Source: Clavulina sp. PMI_390 (Eukaryota; Basidiomycota; Agaricomycetes; Cantharellales; Hydnaceae). Taken from it: a DNA stretch of 64,000 nucleotides. A program made the translations under genes and the position numbers. Each line of letters begins with the position of its first letter. Position 1 is the first letter of the stretch. A model generated the notes under the pieces. That model ran no database searches. It was given only the letters and a program-made list of their open reading frames with translations, and was not told the origin of the DNA. This document shows positions 32,242 to 44,068 of the stretch, piece by piece. The DNA is taken from positions 54,941 to 118,940 of the forward strand of contig WIDE01000043.1 of NCBI GenBank assembly GCA_015039315.1, in the 5' to 3' direction.

Positions 32242-34082
32242 ATGGCGCTAAACGCGTCAACCGCGCCGCAGCCTGTGGGCCCCGATAGCTGGACCCCACC
32301 AGGCCTGTTCTCCGCATACCTCAGCACGATCCCTCCGCACGACTTGCTCAGCTACATTATAACCCCTCTCGACGAGCGAATACCTATAACCTTCTCCGTC
32401 TTACCATGGACGTTTATACCATTTACGCTGCTCCTGTTCATGGCGTATCTCGCCAGGAGGCCCGGAACGTGGTTCTGGCGCCTCGCCATCGCCCCGGTCG
32501 CGTTCGTTGCGACAATTCGCACGGCATTTGGGTACCAGTGGACCGATCCCATGTTTAATGCGTACAATTTTGGATCCGGTACGTCGTTTTTCTTCCTTGC
32601 GGTGTGTGCTAGGAGCCTACTTGGCAGAATAATCGTCATAATCGTTTATTATGCGGAGCATGGTAGCTCACACATTTTATCCTTATGCTATGTTACAACA
32701 GGACTCGCTGGGGTATGTGGGGCCGCAAAAGTACTAGAATTGGCCTGCTATCCGAATGGTCTGCTCAAAGTCGGGGAGCGGGAACCAGGCGTCATCGAGA
32801 ACCCTGCAATCGAGCTAGAACAACTCAACCAAGAGGTAAAAGATAAGAAGTCTTTACCCTCCGCCGTCCATGACAAGATCCATCTGCGTCGCGGAACGGG
32901 CATTTCCCCTTCGGAAGTCGCTCAAGAACGCGGCTCGCGTCGTAACCCTATCGCCGCAGGCTTCCTCGACGCCATCGAAGCGCTCACCACCATGCGCGGC
33001 ATAGGATGGCAGTTTGGGACAGGAACAGATATCTACGTTCCTCCGGAGACAAGAGACACGACGAACAAAGCGCGCTTCTGGCGCCAGACGTTTGCCTCGT
33101 TCCTCGTTTATTTCGTTCTGTTCGACGTGGTAACCAGCGCGATACAGCTAGTTCCCGGTATAGGGACGCCAGATGGGGGTTCGATCTTCGCCTTTGGTGG
33201 GGACAACCTCTTGAAGAAATATGCTATCTCTGTCGCGATAGAGTTCTCCACTGGTGTTGCATTTATTCTTGGTCAGTCAGGATCCTTCTCATGCTGCTCT
33301 TTCCCTCGCTTGTGAGAGCATGACATTGACTCAAAGACTTCTCATTCATACCATACACTAGGATTCGAGATGGTGTATAGACTCGTCACATTGATCATTC
33401 TGCCCATCCCCGCATTCAAACAAGAGCCGTCATTCTGGCCCCCACTATTCGATAAACCCTGGGCCTCCGTATCCCTTCACGAGTTTTGGTCTAAGCGATG
33501 GCACCAACTACTCCGCCAGACCTTCCTCGTCATGGGTGGGTACCCACTCGCATTCGCGCTGTCCTTGGTGGCGATGCTCCTGTCTAATATTCTTCGGCTC
33601 CCGAAGTCAACTTCGCGTCAGCTCGTCAAGGCCTCTCGTCTCAGTGGGTTCCTGCTGGGTACCTTCACAGCGAGTGGGCTGTTCCATTACTGGGCATTGT
33701 ATGGAATGGGTAGAGGGACGGATGTGCAGTGCCTCATATTCTTTGCTGCCCAAGCCGTAGGAGTCATGCTTGAGCGAGTATGGAAAGCAGTTACGGGTAG
33801 ACGAGTCGGTGGGTGGCTCGGACGTGCTTGGGTGTGGATATGGGTTGTTGGTGGGATTCAGTGGTGCAGTACGTTGTCGCCTACCACATACCATTCTATT
33901 CATCTAACATCCGACATACGATCTCGCTCATAGTCAACGCATGGCATGAACGAGGGTTCGCTGGAGGGATGCTTGTCCCACCAATCGTGAGCCCCGCGCG
34001 CTTCGTTGTCTTCCCTCTCGTCCAGCCCGTTTTCGACGCCTTAGGTGTTCCAGTCACCCTTCCTTTGGCCCTCAATGCGTAA
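32242..34082 (+). CDS. Wax-synthase-like membrane O-acyltransferase, copy 4 (divergent)
   Basis: Model join(32242..32578, 32702..33271, 33362..33868, 33934..34082), 520 aa. All three introns (123, 90 and 65 nt) are phase 1 and lie at the positions seen in the 0-8 kb copies, so the genes share an ancestor. Motifs: RRPGTWFWRL, GIGWQFGTGTDIY, PPLFDKPW, FWSKRWHQLLRQTF and the candidate catalytic His in SGLFHYWAL. Unlike copies 1-3 it keeps the RWHQ form and lacks the ACGP block after the active-site His. The first intron contains no stop in frame, so an intron-retained product with 41 extra, mostly hydrophobic residues is possible. Opposite strand to the other copies. Confidence 0.88.
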
Positions 34083-34695
34083 TCGTCAGCATGTAACCCG
34101 TTTCTGTGGGTTTTAGTCTTTTTCGCTCCATGTTATTGGCGAAGCAGCCGCATCCGTCAACTATTAATGCCTAGAATGTTTTCCAAGTTTTGCTATGCCG
34201 ACCTCACCTGTTGTAATAGTATTTTTTGTCTCTTTCTTACATCCTGATAATCAATGTATTTCTACCACTCGCCTGGTGATATTACTAGCCAGAAACGACT
34301 AGTTGATAAAAGCCGAGGGCTTCGAGAGACAGCGTAAGTAGGCGGTATGTGACCAGTAGTTTCAAAGCGGACCAGCAGTCTCTAAATTTCGCATATGTCA
34401 AGCTTCGTCTGGCATGTGTCATCGATACATAAGCGCATTTCTTCGAAGATTACCCCTACTTTGAAATGACACCGTTTGTGAAATGATGTCGACACTTTTC
34501 CAGTCCGCTTCAGACTTCCATAAACGGACCACTGTAACACCACCGTCGCATTGCTCCCAGCCTGCTCAGCTCACCGTGTTTGAGTCTTGGTCTCTTATCC
34601 CAAAAATAGATATGACGACGGAAAAAGTCAGGCTTTACGTCGGTTTCATCTACTGGGTGATAATAAGGTTCTTTCAGGAACACAGTCCACTCATC
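34083..34695. other. Intergenic
   Basis: 3' flank of copy 4; no gene recognised. Confidence 0.5.
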
Positions 34696-34935
34696 ACGCT
34701 TGCCTCGTGCAACCGCTTCCTTCCCCAACCTGGGTTCTGATGCGCAATCGCGGGTTCAATACTCGGCGGTATTAAGCGGGCCGGGGTTTGAAGCCTGCTG
34801 CTTCCATGAAACTCACGATCTGCCGAGTGCGATGTCGATGCTCACGGTAGGATGTCGGTTCTCGGCATCATAGAGTCCTCAAGTTTCTGCGAGCCCTCGC
34901 GGCCCGGGAGGTGATCTGCGAGGCAAAACAACTTC
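34696..34935. repeat. Dispersed direct repeat, copy A
   Basis: Matches 43007-43260 in the same orientation. Strongest part: GCGGGCCGGGGTTTGAAGCC, ATGAAACTCACGATCTGCCG, GGTAGGATGTCGGTTCTCGG. It begins with ACGCTTGCCTCGTGC and ends near GCGGCCCGGGAGG in both copies. Weak similarity continues about 100 bp to the left. Confidence 0.75.
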
Positions 34936-35198
34936 AGAGCCATCAAGGTCGTGAAGCTGGCGTTGCCCGTAACCCACACCAATCGGCAGTAGAGCGATAT
35001 CCTCCCACACACACGGTCGCATAGGACAAGAAAGCTGATAGTTTGCAAACCTACACAGACATACATAAGATCGACGGCTGTGAGGCCGATAAAGTAGCGA
35101 GCCAGTGGAGGAGATGTCATAGCCTTCAGGATGAAATAGCGATGGAGACAGCAGACAAAGTCAAGGAGTGGAATGGATACAAGTATAGCGAGAAACAC
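34842..35198 (-). pseudogene. Possible fragment of a multipass membrane protein gene
   Basis: A 118-codon open frame with three or more hydrophobic segments (MFLAILVSIPLLDFVCC; YFIGLTAVDLMYVCVGL; ASFTTLMALKLFCLA). The 3' part overlaps the dispersed repeat, and the copy at 43 kb retains only the LPGR... part. It resembles the middle of fungal DUF6533-type membrane proteins in its hydrophobic pattern only. No complete gene could be assembled, so it is treated as a relic. Confidence 0.3.
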
Positions 35199-35369
35199 GA
35201 GAACAACGAGATCAAGATCGAAACAGGAATTTAAACACTTAGGAAGATGTCGAAACAGAGGTCAGGCTGGATAAGGCCCGCATACAGAGTCGATCGCGCG
35301 CATCCCGGCAGTAAGTCAACAACTATATCGCAACCTTATGCGAGGCAGGCAAGAAGCTTGATAGGATCA

Positions 35370-38300
35370 TCATTCTTGACCACCTTTGATGCCAATCCCA
35401 ATCGCGGCGTCAGAGGCCTTCTTGGGCTATGAAGTACGTCAGCGGCCAAAATACAGTGGAACAAGTGAATCAACATACAGGATTCGATGTAACTGGCGCC
35501 GTGCCATTTACCTTCTCCTTTGGAGGGACGGCGCCGCCATTTACGGGCGCATCGAGCAAGCCGCCTTTGGTCGTTGGTGCTGGCATAGGCGAGGGAGGAA
35601 GGGCGAGCAAAGGCGAGATCGCCGAGTGGGGAGTGATAGGAGAACTTGTCGCCGAGCCATTCTTGAGCTTGTACGATGAGCTGGGGCGAGTAATGATAGG
35701 GCGACTGGCACCAGTGCTGGGGCGACCCTTTCCAATCGAGGAGCGGATGATGGGCTGCGTAGCATCAGGAGAGTCAGAGCAAAACTCAACAAGAAGGTCG
35801 CCCTTTTCAGTAAAGAAGGGGTTTCCAAGCTTGTACGCGCCAAGCCCGGGATATATGCAGCTCCAAACCTAAAGGCGACGAAAGAAAAATGAGAACGCAG
35901 GAATCCTATGAGCGGGGAGAACCAGCTTCACGTACCCCCTCGAATTGTTCAAGAGCCTTGATCTCATCAGTGAGCGCGACCTTGTCTGGGAAAGCCTCCT
36001 CCAGCATCTTCTTCGGGCGAAGCAGTTGATTCTTCGTGCCAGAAGCAAACTGCCCGGTCACGGTCTCATCCGCAATTGTACGAGAGAACTCTTGATTAAC
36101 GAAAATCCGGAGACCCGTGGGACTAGTTTCAGCAGAGATGACAATAGTCCAGGACGCGGAGGACGAGTATCTATGGAAGATGATCGTTAGCCAGATGCCT
36201 CCCTACAGCTAGTGTCAGACAGCAGCGAACGTACCGGACATTCTCCTCCCCACGGTGCCATCCAATGGAGAAAGTTGTAGTGCCACGCATCGTGATGTCC
36301 ATCTGGCCGGCCTTGAGATGAGTGGGAATGGTGAGACGATTGTCGGTTTTCACTAAAATGGCCATATTCAGGGCATGATCCTCGAATGCGTAGCTAAGTA
36401 AACTCACTAGAGAGGAAGTGACTGCCCGAATCCTTGTCCCCAGCACGGCCTTCATGATTGTACTCGTACTCATCGGAGTGATCCCATTTGCTATGGGCAC
36501 GGGAGATCAGCATCACGTTGTGCAAGTATGCCAAGCTCACTCACTATTGGAGCGCGCTGCCAGTCTTCTCCATCAGTTCCCAGCTCGCGGCCCGGTTGAC
36601 CCTATCGTTATACTTCTTCTTCCAAGTAGTGAGTTCAACAAACCAGTCCCCTGCATCCATATCCAACTTGGCAGGGAGTAGCGTGGTGGCACGGTTGACT
36701 CCTTCAAGCAGAGGCAGAAGTTTCCCCTCCAAGAACACACTTTTGCTGAGGGCGAGCGTGCCGAGAGTCGCGCCGGAGCCGTAGAGCCAGCGCGTGGACC
36801 AGTGAAGGTTGTTCGGAGGAAGAGGGGTGGCTGGATTGACTGTACCGAGAACAGCAATCACAGGCTCTTCCCCAGGAGGAATAATGAGGTAGTTCTCGCG
36901 AGTAATGGGGTTCTTTGAGTATACTATATACCAATGTAAGCGCAACTCCGGTGTAGAGCGATAAACAACTCACTGTGGAAGGTAGCTTTGGCAAAATCGT
37001 AGGGGGCGCTAGTCTGGCCCGCATCGTCTGAGAGAATAACCGTGTGGACGACGCGGGCTGAGGTCTTCTTCATCTTCTCGAAGTAATTCTGGCGCAGATA
37101 ATGGTGTGCCGCTGCCGCCTTCTCAAGTGAGAGACGCGAGTAGCCGAACTCGGGGTCGTTGAAGCGCGACAACCCAAACTCGAATTTGGCAGCTAAGGGT
37201 GATCGTCAGGTTGGCAAGTGACAGCCAAGGTGTGGAAACTTACTTTCGAAATCAAGCACAAGCTGCAAAAGCTTAACCTTCTTGGTGCTCTTGAAGATGC
37301 TCCAAGGCTTCGTTTCGAGGTAGGTGTCACCGTCGGTAAATACGGTACCTTCCTCCATCCGGATGCCAGCCTCGAAGACAAGTTCCCAGTCACTGATCTG
37401 ATGCTCCTCGCTCCTGAAATAAACCGATAAGAATACCAATTGAAATGTGGAATATCAGAGCGTACTGAGCATAAGCCTTTCCATCGCGAACAGTTCTCAG
37501 CTTCCCAGACTTGATCGGGATGAAGACGAGTACCCGATTGTTCGACAGAAGACGTATCCTGAGGGCCTCATATTTCATACTGAATTCCCCAGGTACGCTC
37601 GCCTGTTGCATCCAGCTGTGCTTGCTGTGGTACGCCGAGAACACCTGGTCCAACGCAAATTGTGATAAGATGGCGATTTGTTCGAACCCGTCCATGGTGG
37701 TATGTGTGGCAATGTCAACATCATCGTCCAGATTAGACGTAGTTCCGGTAAAGGTTCCAATGGCATCATGAGCACGAGAGTCATGGCGATAAAGGTACAT
37801 GCTACCCTCCTCGAGTATTTGCAGATACTCGACAGACAAGAAGCTGATAAGGCGGGAGAACTTGGCGTAGTTGATCTCGTCTTCGAGGTCGAACCCAACG
37901 AAAACGCTCAGATTCTGGGCGAATTTACCACCTGCGCAACGTCGTCAGTGACGAATTAGTGAAGAGCGGGAGCGATAAATACCTTTCCCTGCTTTGAAAG
38001 TCAAAATCTCCACTGCGCCTTCGGCCTCCACTGAGTGGACAACCTCGACGACAAGAGCAATCTGCCATCCGCGATAGACCTTCTCCCTAGAACAAGCACA
38101 CCAAGTGAGCATTTGGGCTTCGTACAAAAACAGGATAGAAGACTCACTTGCTGTCTGAGAAGACCACTTCGTCGACTTGCAGATAGATGACTGCTTCTTT
38201 TCCGCAGAGGAAGGCCACCTTCGGGGCACCAAACTTGACCATGAAGTTATACTCATCCTGATGACCATGCATCCAGGTGCTGTCCCATTCCGCGATAGCA

Positions 38301-39227
38301 GTGGTCTTGCGAGTACCCAAGCTCGTGCCTTTCTCCTGAACAAACCATGCGGCAGTGCGCCACGACTCTTGGAGATAAGTGGCGACTTTATTGAGCTCAA
38401 TGTTGAACATCTCGGGGATGTGGGTGTATACGTGTTCGGTGACGGCAGAGAAGTCCATGTTAAGGTTGTAACGGTTGTCTTTGAAGATGGGAAGCGAACT
38501 GAGAATGTTGTATCCAGACTTCTGGAAGTGTTTGAGGTATGCCTCAATGTAAGGACGGAACGCTTCGGTGACATCTGCAGACAGCTCGGACGTCTTCACG
38601 ACAGTAGCATCTAGGAAGCATTATTCAGAAACTTTCTCATACATTCCAATTAGTTCATGTGACTTACGAGCCATATCAAGGACGAACGCCTTAGCCGTAT
38701 GCTCGCCTGGGCCAAGCACATCGGCGTGGCCAGTCAGGTCGAAACGAACAAAAGGCACACGGAGGGTGACCATGCCGCTCAACGTGAGAATCTCTGGAGT
38801 GCGCCCATTGGGCTTCTGTACAGCTCTGGACTGGAGAATTAGTGGAGCCCCCCGAGTGCAATCAAGTAGCTTACCCGGCTTTGGGACTTTTCTCGAAACG
38901 ATTGGAGCCCAAAGGAATATCCGAGACTGTGGGAATACTCGCCAACGTAGCAGAATGGATGCTCAAGTGAAGGAGAACGTCGTGGTTACAGACAAACTCG
39001 ACGCGCGGGGCACCGAACTTGGCAGAGAACTGGTAGTTCGAGTAGGAGAAAGCTTGCTTGTGGTAGAATGCGGCGAGAGCGAAGTCGTAGCCAGGGAGGG
39101 CGAAGAGCTCATCGTGGTTGTCGACAGAGTAGTGGTGGTGGCACTCCTCGTTCACCTTGTGGAGGGCATGGAGCTGAGCATTGATATACTCAGTGACATG
39201 CTCCGAGTTGTCGCCGTCGATGCACAT
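35370..39227 (-). CDS. Large protein of unknown family with two KFGAP-type repeats
   Basis: Thirteen-exon model: complement(join(35370..35426, 35479..35868, 35936..36170, 36235..36352, 36408..36490, 36545..36923, 36974..37192, 37244..37413, 37466..37931, 37983..38086, 38148..38610, 38668..38825, 38875..39227)), 1064 aa; every junction keeps frame and introns are 49-67 nt. No signal peptide or membrane helix. Two related modules are visible: FSAKFGAPRVEFVCNHDVLL (about residues 70-90) and FMVKFGAPKVAFLCGKEAVI (about 300-320), each preceded by a helix-rich stretch and followed by a beta-like segment. The middle third (ILSQFALDQVFSAYH, IRLLSNNRVLVFIPIKSG) and a later part (IRMEEGTVFTDGDTYLETK) look like further beta-rich domains. 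The last ~90 residues are Pro/Ser/Gly-rich linker ending GIKGGQE. I do not recognise the family. Confidence 0.8.
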
Positions 39228-39312
39228 GATGTTGGATGGGTAGGTAGAGTGAGAGATGGGGAAATTGGGCTGGGGTGGAGTGCTGTTGGAAGTTTACGCT
39301 GGGCCATGGCTC

Positions 39313-39319
39313 TTTTATA
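39313..39319 (-). promoter_or_regulatory. TATA box of the 13-exon gene
   Basis: TATAAAA on the minus strand, 86 bp before the ATG at 39227, a usual distance. Confidence 0.6.
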
Positions 39320-42300
39320 GCGTAAAAGAGCAGTCTGACCCGAGTTACTGTGGGCTCCAGTTGAAATGGGAACGATGGATAACTAATCCGAAAGAAATAT
39401 GCGGGAGAATGTTCCCGTATGCGTGCCTTGGAGAATAAGAATCAGGAAACGTCTCTCCGCCAAAGTTCAGGGTTGTGCATATTCTAACGCAAGTTAGCTG
39501 CGTATAGACCCTTCGACTCGACACATTTTTTGAGTCGGTGGAAAGCGATAGTCCACTCGTAGGCATGCAACATCGGGAGAGCTGGAGTCACTCGAACCAC
39601 AGGCGTTAGACGAGCAGGGAGCGAGGGGTACTCCAACGTGACCAACTCACCTCATCAATTGACTGCCCCACGCGTGCAGGGTCAGAATCCCTATATTAAC
39701 AGCGTGACCTGCAGCCATCGCCTTATCATCGGATCCCATGCTAGCGCTCGATATTCGTCCTGAGTTTCACATAAGAAGGAACTCGGGTGCCTCAGCGAAT
39801 AAAGGGTTTCATAATGGACCAATTCACTTCAGAGAGTATTAGCCTCAGCACATGGGCGTTAGGGCTACTTCGTGACAGCACAGAACGCTGACCGCAACTA
39901 CGATGCCGAGGAACATCACAAACTCGCTCTCGGCGACAATCAGGCTCTGGGTCCACTGAGTCCACTATCCAATGAAGCCATCCGGGGTGTTGCACCGCCG
40001 TCGACTTCCTCAAGCTTCTCTGTTGAAAACGGCAGGCGCTGTTGAGTGTGCGGGCCAGTGCAAAAACTAGGTCGAGCCGCGGCTGGTGACAACCTTGTGA
40101 CACGTAACACTATTCGGAGCATCCCACACCACTTGGTCTTTTTCAGTGACAAACCTCCACCAGCGTACGAATTGATGGAGGAAGCAGCTCTCTTCGGGTC
40201 GCAAACGAAATAATTGAGGTATCATTCTCAAAATATGGAGCAGAAAATCCATAATACATCAGGCGAAGCCCCAAACTTCGTCGATTCCTTCAAACGCCCA
40301 TCTATTTCGCCTAGAAAAGCAATTATCGATAGTATATCCAACTAACACCGCTGATTGGCACTATCATTGGTGAAGTGCATGCCCGCCACAAGAGTCATAT
40401 GGAATACTTGGCTCCACCTCCCTAACCCTGTAAGGCTCTATCAATATACTGACGCGTTTATCGTTTCTGACGACAGAGCTGCACGCACCTGTCATGATTC
40501 GTCGTGAGTGGAGCCCCAGGACCAATGGCATCATCACCAGGAATTTCCTTTTGGCCGGGAACATGATAGTCATGGGATGGGGCAGCATGAACAGATCACC
40601 GAACGTATAACAGGTGCCAGCTAAGCGATGGCGGGTGGCAGCAATGGAATTAGTAGCATTAACGTCGGCGTGGAGGTGGCGAGTCGAGAGAGAGGTTTTA
40701 GCTCGACGAGCGCATGGGACCCTGTCACTTTGACAAGTGGATCCAAATGAGGCGAAGTACAAAAATAATTTGAAAATGCACGAGGTCAGCTGGCAGTGGC
40801 CCACTCAGCGGAAACGAAAGTCTGTGAATTTGAGGATTACATAAATGTGACTAATTGAGTCAGGACTTGACACTCCGTGCCGAACAAGCGGGTGCCTTGT
40901 CGTGAGCTCCAGTAGCTCTCTTCTCTCACGACTACATCAAGGCACAAGCCGTTCTTCGGTAGAGATTGGCTCCTCGATGATGCAACAGCCGCTAGGTTCA
41001 TGGTGCTAGACGACGGGTTTGCCAGTGCTTTTCCTTCGGGTCCCGAGCACCTCAGCTGCGGTTGTGACCCGAGAACAGAAACTATACGTACCCCAAACTC
41101 GAGCTAGTCCTGTAAAGCCATCCAAGGAAAGCAAGATAGCTCACTAAGCAGTCTGGGTTTATGCATGAATTTCAAAATAGAACGATTCTATGTTTTCCGA
41201 GCTAGACACGGAACTGCGAGGAAAATGGCTGATTAACCTAAGTTAGCAAGTCATTGGCGGAAAGATCTACCCTAGGGTTCGTAAAGCTCCGATGTGAAAT
41301 GATTCAGGCTACCGCGGCATTGGATTGCAAGTGGGTCTCCGGTGACAACCGGCTCCTGAAAGATTGAACGGCAGCAGGGCTTATGGTGCACTCCAATGCA
41401 TTCGTCACGACCCTTTCTTCGCTTAGGACTCTGCTACCTAAACCGCCATGGCTACTCGGGATGCTGGAAAGAAAATTTAGCGAATATATTTTTTCTTGCA
41501 CTTGTGGATCCAAAGTGAACCGCCAGTTAGATAAGTTTGCGAGATTTTCCAACTCTGAAGGCCAATCACTCCAATTATAGAACAGATCGTTTTTTGCCAC
41601 TCAGCATGCTGAGAACTACCAGGTGTCCCGAGCAATCGACGGTCATTGCCTCCAAAGGCACGATATATTGAGTGTGATACTCATGAAGCGGCGGAGTGGA
41701 TCACGTTTTCCATCATCAATCGCGTGTGGGATGCTCATGAGGCTCACGATCGACCAGCCCGCAAGCAGAACAAAGGGATCTGTCGGCAGAGAGGAGAAAT
41801 GAATAATGAATAAACAGAGCTCATAATCGCTGATCATCGACTTCCGACGTTCCAGATGATAGGTGAAGGCTGGGCACCGCCACTGGTCTGTTAGGAGTGC
41901 CCACGAGGCAAACACTTCGCTAGCGAGAAGAAATACCGGTGTGAGGTGACCATCCTGATAGGGTCAGGCGGTTAGAATAGCTTGGACAGATGGGATCCCC
42001 GTGCTTCCAGCAAATTCGTTGAACTTCGTCGCAGCCGCGGGTGCTAGGGATTGAGCCTAAACAGCAAATCGCGTGACTCGAGAAGCCAGGAACAAGAAAA
42101 TACTAGGTCATCTGATGATCGCCATAACCACCGGAATGTTGGCGCCGAGCTAGCCATTGCAATCTCTAGGTCTCTTGGCTCATTCACAAGCCCTCCTTGT
42201 TAGTGCTCGTCTGTTGTCATTAGGGCGAAGGACAAAGTACACCCAGGGCCGTTATTGCCCTCCGACGAATAGGGAAAATAAGGTCATGACGTAGTGCAGC

Positions 42301-43006
42301 ACCCAAAAAGCCTTTTCATGTGGTATATCGATTTGAGACCGCGGGCAGAAACTTACCAATATCTTTGACACGGTAGGATGGAAATCATTCGGAAGGAGAA
42401 GGTAGTGTTGAATTGTCAGAGAAGTCATTTCAGAATGTTCCTAAGCGCGAACACAGCAGAATAGTGACGGAAAAGGTTGAAAAGAGCATGTTCGTGTGCT
42501 ATCCATATGCTGTCCTAGACGGTCGTGGCAGCAGCATTCTGAAATGTCATTCTTTGTACATTTGGTAACCGTTCATAATGAATCCTGGAATGGTCGGATT
42601 CGGCAAAAATTAATAATATTCACCTATTTTTGTTCATGTTGTGACATTAATCTTACACATCATAGCACCCAATTCACGCAGGCCAGGGTACGAGACTAGT
42701 AGAATAGAACTAAGTCGCCTTCAACCTTGAATACAATACTAATATTCGTCCGGCTGGCTTACTGATACATTTTAACAAGTAGCGAGAGTAAAGCTGACCT
42801 TGAAACGATGCCGGTTTGCCAAACCCCTTAAACGTCTCTTCCAGTTCGACCAACCGACTCCCATAAGTACACCCAGGCAAAGCCTCATTCCTCCGGAACC
42901 CATGAGCTCATTATGTCTCACATCACGCCTCAGCCTCAGATTAGATGCGGCCACGGCGAAATCCAGGCTGCACATCGGGTTTGTTCACCTATTGCTTTCA
43001 GTGACA
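39320..43006. other. Gene-poor region with decayed sequence
   Basis: About 3.7 kb without any intact gene. Scattered short open frames on the minus strand (for example 40364..40804 and 41304..41915) have hydrophobic or coding-like stretches but no assembled gene. No terminal inverted repeats, transposase or reverse-transcriptase motif was noticed. Confidence 0.55.
41304..41915 (-). pseudogene. Possible relic of a membrane protein gene
   Basis: Two adjacent open frames read one after the other on minus: 41643..41915 with FASWALLTDQWRCPAF and PFVLLAGWSIVSLMSIP, then 41304..41600 ending NALECTISPAAVQSF. They look like the last helices and cytosolic tail of a fungal multipass protein, but upstream exons are not evident. 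It may be an undetected small gene rather than a relic. Confidence 0.25.
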
Positions 43007-43260
43007 CACGCTTGCCTCGTGCCACGAGATTCTGCTCCAAACCTAACTTTTGTGGGACAAGTATGGTGTTAATGCTCAACGGACACAAGCGGGCCGGGGT
43101 TTGAAGCCTGCTGCCCCCATGAAACTCACGATCTGCCGAGTACGATATCGATGCTTACGGTAGGATGTCGGTTCTCGGCAGCGACAGCAGATAGAGGCCC
43201 CAGGTTCCTGCATGTCTTGGCGGCCCGGGAGGCGAAATGTGGTGCACAGCATCTCCAGAC
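43007..43260. repeat. Dispersed direct repeat, copy B
   Basis: Partner of 34696-34935, about 8.3 kb away, same orientation, with small indels. See copy A for the shared strings. Confidence 0.75.
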
Positions 43261-43976
43261 TTATCGCAATGATCGATGGTCTGGACCATAGACCTGGTGG
43301 TAATGTCAAGGCATTGGTCCCGAGCTGCATCCAACGACGGACCGTACAGGGCCGCTTACAATCTTGCAAAGAGGTTCTATCATATACTGCCAAGAGAAAA
43401 TTTTTTCATTCCACCTTCTTTTGTCCAACTAATTTCGATGCCGAGTGAGGGAGAGGGAGCGACGCTGCGTGACCAAGGATTTGTGACGGTCGTGACATGA
43501 CCCCACACCTCTTTCCTGCCAACTGTTTCAGGTCGGGAATGAAAAAATGGATCAGAAAAATGTCCTCCTGGATACTGAAATGTCAATTAAGGTGACTCAT
43601 TTGTTCTATAGCGCCTTCCCGTATCGCGCACACCCAGCGTCAACCTTAAACGGCGAAGATTCGGAGTTCGGCGTACCTTGCACGTAGCACGTAGCAACAC
43701 AGGTTCAACCATTGAACAAGACCCGAGGTTAATCATCGAGAACTCTATAATGCACATGCGGCTGAATATCGGTATCCATACCTGCTGTGTCAAATGTCCA
43801 ACCACTTCATCAGCTCGATTCGTTCATGGGTTCTCAGGTCATTGATTCTTGGCGGACCGCTAGGAATACAATCAGTTCCCGGTAAGGGTTTCGATCGGCT
43901 GCGCAAAGTGCTTGGCAGGCCAGGGATAGAGCATCTGCACGTCCAGCGCAACGAGCTTCAATGTGGGAGGAAACGG
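43261..43976. other. Upstream region of the polygalacturonase gene
   Basis: No gene recognised. Confidence 0.5.
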
Positions 43977-43983
43977 TATAAAA
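43977..43983 (+). promoter_or_regulatory. TATA box of the GH28 gene
   Basis: TATAAAA 86-92 bp before the ATG at 44069. Confidence 0.6.
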
Positions 43984-44068
43984 CGAGAGCGGGACAACTT
44001 GGCAATATCTTCTCCAAAGCCCTCTTTCCTTCCTTCAGGCTTTTGGTCAAGCCCATAAGCTCCTCGAT

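Noticed and set aside
34740..34790. GGGTTCAATACTC as a tRNA B-box
   Set aside because: No matching A-box or cloverleaf could be drawn around it.
40364..40804. 146-codon minus-strand open frame with some hydrophobic stretches
   Set aside because: No recognisable domain and no splice partners; left as part of the decayed region.
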